Below the pieces are notes generated by a model. It had not been told where the DNA came from. It saw nothing but the letters and a program-made list of their open reading frames with translations, and searched no databases. This document shows positions 55,169 to 64,000 of a stretch of 64,000 nucleotides of DNA, in pieces. Origin of the DNA: Hericium rajendrae (Eukaryota; Basidiomycota; Agaricomycetes; Russulales; Hericiaceae); the NCBI GenBank assembly GCA_033439255.1, contig CM065884.1:620001-684000 (forward strand). Direction: 5' to 3'. Made by a program: the position numbers and the translations under genes. How positions within the stretch are numbered: position 1 is the first letter of the stretch; each line of letters begins with the position of its first letter.

Positions 55169-56522
55169 CGTGAGGTGGTCTGTGCGGTCTTTCAGACGTT
55201 TAGCTAGGCTCTGACAACCTGCGCCTGGACAAATGGACCTCTTGCGTCTTTCTTGGCCTCAAGCAATGCACCTTTAAGAGGTTGAAGACAACGCGCAAGA
55301 CTAGATGTTTCTGTTGCTGCTACGACTCCGAGTGAGAAAGCCAGTGCGCGAAAGCGGAGGACGCGGGTTACGCGATAGTCACGTCGTGATCCGTGACATC
55401 GTGCGAATTCTAGGTGGCTGGGGTCCTCTCGCCTCTGGATCTCCGATTTACGCAGTAGTAGTACGTTTGAACAAGTTCTCCTCCCAACAGCAGACCTAAA
55501 CGTAGGCTCATCTAGTGGTATGTTCTTGATATGCTGAATACTCTGTCAAACGTGATAGGATCCTATCCAGGGCTGCATCTGTAAGTCATCATGCCAAAGG
55601 TGAGGCGGTCGCCTTTATGACCCTCCAATATCAAGCAATCCTTTAATACACTTGCTTTCATGCCGTCATGGTGATTTCAATTCTTTCTTCGCCAAAAGCT
55701 GACAGGACAACCCGCCTTGCTTGGCACCGTAAACATCTTTACCTCCTCATCGCAAAGATATGTCATTCCAAATCGTCTCCGCCCGGGATCACCCCGATCT
55801 CTCAACCCGCAAGGGCCCGTGCTAGGCAACTCATCTACCAGATCCATCCGGTTTCCAAACCTATAGTATACCGGTCCCGAATCGCCAACATCTCTCTTCC
55901 GAATCTACTTGAACCCGATCCCCCCCTCGCGGTACAATATTGCCGCACTGACTCCCCTGTGTCGTGCAGCTCCTGAGACCTGAGATCTGAGGCACGTAAC
56001 CACGTCCGAGCTGCGTCATCTCAGCGGTTTGCGCAGCTCGTCCGGCGACGGCAGCAACCATAGTCCCGACAAATTTCTCGTCCGACGCGGAGAGCCGCAA
56101 GAGACTCAAATTCTGTATGACACGAAATCGCATGGATACGCCCCTGCCCCACTTGGCAGAGACGTCTTTCCCCAACATGAGCAGCCCACTCCAAGCACCC
56201 AATAAATACTGCAGTTCAACATAGGTATATTACATCAAAATTGAGCATAAACTATACAGGAATAACCCGAGAATAACCATGATTTTTACTATTGCTACAG
56301 CAGAATAACCAAAAGGATAGGCGACGAATAGATCCAATATAAAGTGGGGTAAGAACCTGAGTGGAGTCGTCATCGGCATGCGAACGGGCGCGTGGACATA
56401 TAGACATGAGCGTGAAGCGTGAAGTGAAGCAACGGAAAGCAAAGCAAAGAAACAGGCGTCCGTGAAACTCATGTCATCGTAAGTACTCGTTCTGTTCTGT
56501 TCGTTTTGGAGGCAGGGGCTGG
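55169..56522. other. Intergenic, PFS2 promoter side
   Basis: No gene supported. The part next to 55168 must hold the PFS2 promoter; the part next to 56522 is the 3' end of the HMG-box gene. Confidence 0.4.
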
Positions 56523-59098
56523 CTAGGAAAAGTCCTCGAGCCCCGCGACGTCACCCGCGGAGCTGTACCCCGAGGCCGGGTCGGGCACCTGCATCTGCAG
56601 CGGGTTCTGCGGCATGGCGCGCTGCTGCAAAGCCGGGTCCTGCGCGTGCATCTGCATCTGGGCGTGCAGGTGCGCCTGCATCTGCATCGGGTCGTGGCCA
56701 TACATCGGGTCCTGCGCGTGCATCTGGCCCTGCGCCTCCAAGTGCATCTGCATCTGCCCGGGATCATGCGCATGCATCTGGATCTGCGCCTGCATAGACT
56801 CCCGCTGCGTCAGATTCTGCTGGCCATATCCCTGCTGCATGGGCTCCTGCTGCACATACTCCTGCGCCCCGAACTCCGGCGTGGCCTGCTGCTCCGGCAT
56901 AAACTCCTGCACTCCAAACTCCGCCTGGCCCTGCTGCCCGGGCGCATCTTGGAACCCCCCAAACGCCTCCGCGTCCCAAAACACGCGCCGCGCAACGTCC
57001 GCATCCATCGCCGACGACGCACTCTGGGGCGCGGGCGCGGGCGCCGCGCCGAACGCATCCACGTCGTCCCACATCGGCGGCGGCGGCGGGAGCCCGCCGG
57101 ACGGCAGCGACGTGCTGGGATTGCTCCCGTCGAATGAGCCTGCATCCCAGGGCTGTGGGTCCAGACCGCCGCCCGCCGCGAACGAGTCGGAGCCCCACGA
57201 GGACGTGTGCGGCTGGCTCAGACCACCCGGCGCGCCAGAGCTGGGAATGGGGACGGGGAGGGTCGTCGCGTGCTGCAGCGGTCGCGAGGGCAGAGGCTGT
57301 AGGTCGAACGTATCGGAGTTCCATGAGCCCGCGTGCGGCTGACCCAGGCCGCCCGACGCGTCCGACGCCATCGAGGGAATGGGAACGGGGTGGCTCGCTG
57401 CGTGCGGGATCGGCGGCGGCGGCGGTGGCGGCTGGGGCGGCGGCTGGGACTGTGGTTGCGGTTGCGGGAAGCGCGGGCGCGGTCTGGGGATGGGCAGTCC
57501 TGGCATCGGCATTGGCATCGCCATGTGCTGCGGGCGGCCCTCCGTTTCAGAATCAGACGAGTACGGTGTGTGCGGATTGGACGCGTCGGAGGGCGTCGCG
57601 GACGCAGGCGCAGGCGGAGCGTTTGCGTCGTAGGAAAAGTCGGCGAGCGCGGTGCTGAGGCTCGATAGGGACGAGAGCTGGTGTGGCTTTGGGTTCTGAA
57701 AAACGGGGATCTGGGGCGGTGCGGGGACGGGTCTTTGTCGAGGAGGGGCCGGCTTCAAGCCGATGAGGGATACTTGTGAAGGGTGGCGGGGTCGAATGGT
57801 GAGCAGCGAAGATTGGGATGCGCCGGGGAAGTGTCGATTCGGTCGGACAGTGAGAAGGGAGGCCTGCGACGCGGTAGGAAAATGCCGCGGTCTGACGGTG
57901 GCCAGCGAGCTTTGAGATTGAGCAGGAAGAGACTGCGACGGATACAGCCCCGGACGGCCACCGAGAGATGCCTGCGACGAGAATTACAGATGCAGATGAG
58001 CGATATCGTATAATAAATTTGGAAGCTTCTACTTACATAGCTGGTGCTGCTTGGAAAATTGAAATTCTTGAACAGGGCGTCATCAACGGCCCCTCCAAAG
58101 GCATCTAACGGCGAGAGCTCGTCGTCACCTTGTCCTTCCCCGCTGTCGCTTGACCCCTGCGTCTGATCGTACCAGGGACCAGGGCTCGAAGAGCAAGATG
58201 GTGGCGCAAGGGCGGGCGGCCAAGCATCAAGATCCTGTTCCCATACCATTGATTCCGGCATCGACGACGAGCGGCGACGTCCTTCCGGCGGGGGAGAGCG
58301 ACCTCTACGATGCAAGCCCGATTCCTCCACGGATGTCGACAAATCACCGTCCCAGCCGAAGGCCTCATTTGCATAATTGGACCCCCTTCGCCTGCGCGAG
58401 GCACCATGAGAAGCCCGCTCTCCCCGCCCGCGCGACACGCTACCGCCTCGACTCGACTGGCGCGATCCGCCGCGGCTGGAATGGCGCGACGTGCTCCCGC
58501 CCCGACTCGTCGAACCCTGCTGGCCTGGCCGCCGCATTGGCTTGAATCGGTAGTGCGGGTTCTGCCGCGCGTGCTCGTCCTTCTCCGCCTCTGCCCGGGC
58601 TTGAAATATCGCCTTTTCCTTCTCGGTCATTTTCTTCCACGCTTCCGCCGCCCGTTTCGAGAGCGTTTTGTCGCTCGGTATGGCAGGCATGGTCTGGCCC
58701 TGCGTGTCGCGCGCGTGCTCGCGTACGTAGTCGCAGCGAAATATGATGAAGGCGTTGCGCGGGCGCGGGACCCAGGTCGGGTCGCGCAGCTTGTTCCGGA
58801 TCGCACGTCTGTCGGATGAGGATATCGCAAACGCGGAGGATGAGGCCTTGTCCGCGGAAGTGATTCCACCACGGTTGAAGGCAGGGATATAATCTGGTGA
58901 GGTGAGCACATTTTCGCGGGTGTAGGCAGAACGACTGGAGCCCAGGGCATAGGTATTTTGCGATGCCGAGGGCGACATTCCCTGCACATTTCCAAGGTCT
59001 ACATCGACGATATCGTTGTCGAAGACAGACGGTGTCCAGCCGGAGACGGCGCCCTCGGACCGCGGCAACGACATGCTGGGCGAGGTGGTAGCGTGCAA
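56523..59098 (-). CDS. HMG-box transcription factor, Q/M-rich C-terminus
   Basis: Exons 59098-58037 and 57971-56523 give 836 residues; the 65-bp intron GTAAGT...CGCAG is phase 0. An HMG box of the MAT/SOX type lies at about residues 110-185: 'VPRPRNAFIIFRCDYVREHA', 'LSKRAAEAWKKMTEKEKAIF' and 'HARQNPHYRFKPMRR'. It is followed by an S/R/G-rich tract. The second half is disordered with a P-rich part and, near the end, Q/M/H-rich repeats ('QMQMHLEAQGQMHAQDPM') typical of activation regions. It should bind DNA in the nucleus by bending the minor groove; the target genes are not known. It resembles fungal sexual or stress HMG regulators, but no specific orthologue can be claimed. An internal ATG at 59074 is an alternative start. 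Confidence 0.88.
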
Positions 59099-61363
59099 CT
59101 ATGTCGTGAAGGGGCGGGAAGGAGGGCGGGGAGCGGCGGGTCGAGGGATGTTAAATAGAAAGGAGACGGAATAGCTCATGATGGTGCACCGAATGGCGTC
59201 CCCGCCCAGGAGACTGAGACTGACCTCTTCCTCGAATTCGCGCTCCGCAACTGAACATTGTACCCGGCCAATCTACGATCTACCGGCTCTACAGGCACGT
59301 GTAATCTAATCAGAATTAAATTCGAGAGCTCGATCGTGCCCCACACTCCTTCCCGTTGGTGTGTTGGCAAACATCTCTGCCATGGCGTCTCGCATACAAA
59401 TTCTGCTCAACAGGATGCAGCACGAATGAGACGCAGGGAATGTCTGCGTTGGCTGACAGGATCCCTAGGAATACAGCTGATCATACTTCTTTCCCTCATT
59501 GAGTCAGAAGGTTCCCCTAGCATGGCGAAACATAGTTGATTTTCAGTGAGTTCTCGAAGGTCGATCATCGCCATTCTGCCCTTCCGGAACTGCTGCATAC
59601 GGTTTTCTCGGGTGTTTCCGGTCTGCCAGGTCTTCCTATCGTAGGCCCCGCGGTCTCCCCCTCTCCGTGGCCTGACGCTGCTACCAGTTAACGTGTATCT
59701 GGCTTCGAATCTAGCGGCCCCTCTTACGCAACCACCACCCAGAAGCTGCATAGGTATGACGGTAGGATTCCGACATACCATTGGCTCCGTTCGGACCATC
59801 CAGCAGCCGATCGTCACCAGAATTCCACCAGGAATATCTCCGGCAAACCCTTGCAACATGTCATGCGTGCAAGCAGGTGCAAGCTACTGCTGTTTATCTG
59901 AATTCCTACCCTTGATATGCTTTCGTCTCCCCTGATCTCATGTGCCGGATGGCCGCCTTAGGTTCGGCCGCAGTCTACACTCCTCAGGTGCATTGTGTCA
60001 TCCACATGCCGTTTGCAGTATCTTGCACCTTTTCCTTCCGGTTCGCCCTGCCATGCATGGACTGGTGAGCCACCTTATTCCGTCGGCATCATGCAGTCGC
60101 CACGCTTGGTCAGACTCGGCCCACGGTCAACAAGTTGTTTAACTCAGATGCCAATAGAGTCCGTGAATTTGTTTTTCGGAAGTATGGCAAAGTGATTCAC
60201 CCAATGGAGGATCCCTTGAAATACGTGCCATGCAGTACATGTGGATTGCAATATACGCAACTTGATTTTGCGATGCGAACCCACATCGCTTCGGACCCGA
60301 ATAATGCGGAAGATGCCTTCCGCCGTCGCAGATATCGCCATTGTTCGATGTTTCGGGCATGCCGTGGCCTTGGAACATTGACATCTCGACAAGGATGCAG
60401 GACATGCCAATGTCGTCCGCTCCAACGTAGCGGTCCTAGTCATGATCAGTCCGCTACGTCCATTGAGATCTCAATAGACAGAACCATTGTCTTCTGTCTG
60501 AGGTCAGCTACGGAGACTACATTGAAATCGCAATCGTCCGGACGATATGATCAAGTGAACGCAATATCGTCTCGGAAAACCTCGGATACGTCGATGTCGC
60601 CCCGTGAGGTCCACCTGCACCCCTCCGAGACGCGGACGCCCGCGCCTGGCCCCGCCCATAGTGACCGCTCGACAAGCGGGAGATCAGACTGCGATAAGTG
60701 CGTCGCTTGACACTCGCTTGACTGTCGCTTGCCGCATCAGCGGTCCCATTAACCATCTATATATATTAACCCCGAGCACGAAGGGAGTCCCGGCTCCCCG
60801 CGTCTAGGGTGGTTTGGGAAGGAAGTTACCATCGCGGGGGAGTAAGCATGTCCAGAAGCGGCAGAATGAGATCATCAGAAGCCAGTAGGCGCAGCAGGAT
60901 TTTGAGGGCCACCACGCGGGCGGAAGATCGTAGAGGCGGGGATTTGAAGAGAGGGGACGGTGCCACATCTAGCATGCTGTTCTCCCTGGATTCAGTCTGT
61001 AAATCGACGGGGAGAAGAGTCAGCCGAGATCCGAGTGTACAATGCCCGAGTTGCTCTACAGTTTATACCAAGGTCCCCGAGGTATTTTGCTCGTCAGCAG
61101 CTGATCTCAGAAATGCAGTCCACGGAGAATATCTAGGACACAGAAAACAGAAAGATAGCATAGAAACAGCGAGAGAAACGGGACAGCAATACAATGTGCA
61201 TTCATATACATCGAACTAAAGAAACACGGAAACGATCCACAGATACAATTCATAGTCCATCACGCACACTTCCATCCATCCAGCGTTCACCCATGCACTC
61301 TCGGCCACGGACATTCCGGCATCATCGCCTCCTTACCAGCACACGACTTCGCCCTGCCCGCCT
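59099..61363. other. Long intergenic region
   Basis: About 2.3 kb without a supported gene. Frames such as 60135-60710 plus and 59407-59859 minus have no domain or splice support. A TATATATATTA stretch lies at about 60758-60768. The left part probably contains the regulatory region of the HMG-box gene. Confidence 0.4.
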
Positions 61364-63110
61364 TCACCACCCCGACTGCCTGGCATACGAGTCCCGCCCA
61401 TGCGCCGACGGCGAGAAGATCGGAATCGCGCTCCCAGACGCCGCCGCCCAGTGCTCGCTCGTGATCTTCGCGGTTTCGTACACAATATTCTTCTGACCGT
61501 TACGCCGCGGCCCCGGCCGCCCACCGACGGTCGTCGCGTAGCGGCGCTGGTTGTACACGGGCCCGTGCGGCCGGAGCGGGGCCGGAGCGGGCGCAGGCGC
61601 GGAAGGCGCGGGCGCAGCGTTCGTGCTGGTGTTGGCGACGTGCAAGGCTGGGACGCTGAGGGGCGACAGCTCGCACACGGGCGTGGATGCGGGCGCAGGC
61701 GGCACGAAGCTGTCGTGCGCAGGCTGGACGTGGGACTGCATGGCGTCCGAGCCGGGGTTGTACAGCTGCCCGATCGCTGGACGGGGTGCGGGCACATGAC
61801 GCTGGAACGGCGGCGGTCGCGCCAGGCCAGACCGCTCCGACTGCATCAGGCTCGGCAGCGGCGGCTGTAGACACTGGAGCACTGAGCACGGCACGCGGCG
61901 GCGGCTGCGCGCGAAGTCCTCATCGACGGCGTTGAACTGCAGCGTTCCCGGATCCGCGCCGGACGCGCGGCTCACGATGGCGTTGCGGGTCTGTGAAGAA
62001 GGGATCATGGTCAGCGGTATGGACATGCCGAGACGGAGGGAAAGCAAGAAGAGTACGCACTTCTTCGGGTAGCTTGAGAAACTCGGGCCCGGTCATCGCT
62101 TTGCTCGGCCAGCTCAAGACGGTGTACACCCCATAATAGACGGAGTGGCCCATATGGTTGATGATGTACAGCCTGAAGCCGGTTTTGGTGACCTTATGTT
62201 CGAGCATGATATCTTCTAGCGGACGGCCGCAGGAAAAGATAAAGCTGTGGTCTCCAGGCGTGAGGGAGCTTTCTGTCCAGATGTAATCCTTATCCCTGAG
62301 GACGATCTCTGGGTAATTTGGCGACTGTACAAGGAGGATGGTCAGTTTAAGAGTCGACGAGCTTGATTCGAGATCAATTCACATAATCCATTCCACCATA
62401 CGCAGGGCGGCCTAGCTGACTTTTCTGCTCGTCCATACTCATCCGACGCATCAGCGACGACCAGGAGGCCACACCTTCTATGATCTCTTCCGCTTGTGTG
62501 AGCTGGGCCAAGATGAATATAAACGAAAGTCATGCCGATCTCAACGAAAACGAACCTTCGTCATCGCCGTCTCAAACTGCGTCTTGTACATCTCGGCACG
62601 CGCCTCATATCTCCTCGCTTTCTCCTCGCTGTCCCTGTTCTCCTTACCTTGCGTCTGGCATATCGCGTTTGCCTTCTTTTCTTGCTCTAACTCGAGCCGT
62701 AGAGCGCGATTCTCGTCCGCGAGGGCCGCGCTCTTCTTCTGCTCCAACTCGAGCTGCAAAGCACGAAGGACCGCACTCTCCCGGTTCTCGTCCGCGAGGG
62801 TCGTACTCTGCAGAAGGCTTTCTTTCTGCTGCTCGAGAACCGAAGCAGCGAATTTAACGCGTCTGCAGAAGCGTGAGCTTTGATCGAGTAAATATGAGTA
62901 CTCAACTAAGACCTGCTCCATTGTGGCTTTATTTGGCTGCTGAAGTGGGTGAGCCCGCGGACCGCGTGCAATAGAAGTGAAACGCACCCATCTGAACGTA
63001 TCCCGCTTAATGTACGCCTGCCATTCGTCCCTGAGTCCGTTGAGCTCGTCGATGGCCTTGAGCAACGTCGTCGGGGGTTTGATGGCAAGATCGGAAGCGG
63101 AAGCGGACAT
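61364..63110 (-). CDS. Coiled-coil protein with DUF6697-like domain
   Basis: Exons 63110-62988, 62939-62556, 62502-62383, 62324-62061 and 61990-61364 give 505 residues with introns of 48-70 bp. The N-terminus is helical; residues about 65-165 form a charged coiled coil with an internal repeat ('LQLELEQKKSAALADENRAL'). A globular part follows ('PEIVLRDKDYIWTESSL', 'GFRLYIINHMGHSVYYGVYT', 'WPSKAMTGPEFLKLPEETRN') that resembles the DUF6697 domain of basidiomycetes. The C-terminus is P/A-rich and disordered with a basic 'GGRPGPRRNGQKN'. The role is unknown. Exon junctions are well defined by frame; the domain name is tentative. Confidence 0.7.
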
Positions 63111-64000
63111 GATGGGAAAGCGAAGGAGATAGCGGACGTACCTCCCAAGTGAGAGACCGCCGTTTTATGCACATGGCTAGAAACAGGCTACGTTGATTGT
63201 GGACTTTCTGCCACGATAAGCACAGCGTGTAGCTATTGTGCGTCGAAAGCGCGCAAAGACCGTTGCGAAGGGACTCGCTGAAACTCTGCCACGCACCAGC
63301 ATAGCGTATTGGTCGAAAATCAAGATCAGTATTGTTTTGGAGTCGACGAAAGAGCGAATAAAGAGAATGCACTGGATTATGTGTCCCAGAATGGGACCGA
63401 ACGCGCAGGAGAACTGGGTACCGCCATTGTCGAGATCAGGTTGAAAGAGAGAGGGGGACTCGTTGCACAATGCAAATATCTCCAACGGGGCTAGCGCCGA
63501 TAACTCCGACGCGTGCGCGTTCGCGTGACCGCGTTCAATATCAACGCGATTGGCGCGGACGCGTCGCGACTCGCGAGTCGGGTGCCCATCCACTTGGCAG
63601 TCAGGGGTGCGCCCCAACCGATCTACTTTACTGTATCTTAGTTGCGACACGAGGCCATTAGTGGCGCATTTTGACTTTCCATTCATTCCTGATGATCAAT
63701 CGGGCATTATTGGAACAGCAGGGCCGCGCCATTCAGATGTCAGTTGCGCGCATAACATGAATACGTTGCACTTAGGCCTTACAAAATTGCGATCAATTGT
63801 GCACATGAAGAACTACACAATATTGGTACCCGAAAGTCCGCATCATAGCTATCCGTACACGAAGAGTCCAACAAGTCCTCGAAGTTACACATAATGGTAC
63901 CAATTTTCAACAATTCCGTTCTGTGCAGATCTGTCATGGTGCTAATGTCCTGAAACAAGAAAACGATAAGAAACCATAGCCAGTGAACTGGATGTACAGT
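63111..64000. other. Upstream region, no gene seen
   Basis: No ORF with recognisable content. The first part is the promoter region of the minus-strand gene starting at 63110. Confidence 0.4.

Noticed and set aside
56614-57668. Cysteine-rich and arginine-rich frames on the plus strand
   Set aside because: Antisense shadows of the Q/M/H-repeat part of the HMG-box protein.
1-64000. CRISPR arrays, tRNA or rRNA genes, telomere repeats
   Set aside because: No regularly spaced repeats, no cloverleaf with A and B boxes that I could support, and no TTAGGG arrays seen.

Overview
The window looks like a chromosome segment of a filamentous basidiomycete, most likely an Agaricomycete. Genes carry many GT-AG introns of about 48-70 bp, promoters are short, and the host genes are typical of mushroom-forming fungi: a PRPP synthetase, a DUF6593 protein, the polyadenylation factor Pfs2, an HMG-box regulator and a coiled-coil/DUF6697-like protein. 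All calls come from reading the sequence; no database search was run.

Layout. 1-7.6 kb is a graveyard of repeats: GC-rich degenerate low-complexity DNA around an AT-rich core, two minus-strand Helitron gene relics (about 0.55-0.85 kb and 5.45-7.56 kb) and a solo LTR with a CACCC target duplication. 9.0-13.0 kb holds the first member of an orphan small-protein family and, convergent to it, a three-exon gene with a PD-(D/E)XK-like motif. 13.57-24.73 kb is an almost complete LINE with a 14-bp target-site duplication; a 1.0-kb LTR mini-element with 5-bp duplications sits inside its ORF1. 24.8-29.9 kb is a tandem array of four more members of the orphan family. 30.8-33.5 kb has two clean host genes (PRPP synthetase and DUF6593). 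34.4-42.3 kb is a Helitron with a spliced Rep/helicase gene and a divergent accessory gene. 42.4-51.5 kb holds five more orphan-family copies (three genes, one frameshifted pseudogene, one fragment), a second homologue of the PD-(D/E)XK-like gene and a NUF2-like relic. 52.9-63.1 kb is ordinary host DNA with PFS2, the HMG-box gene and the DUF6697-like gene, all on the minus strand.

The most unusual content is the orphan family: ten copies in 42 kb, falling into three subfamilies that share one conserved second exon but have three different first exons of conserved length (55, 41-42, 38-39 codons), all joined by a phase-0 intron. In both places where the family meets the PD-(D/E)XK-like family, the two are neighbours. 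The cluster has been broken up by the LINE and Helitron. I could not assign a function to either family.
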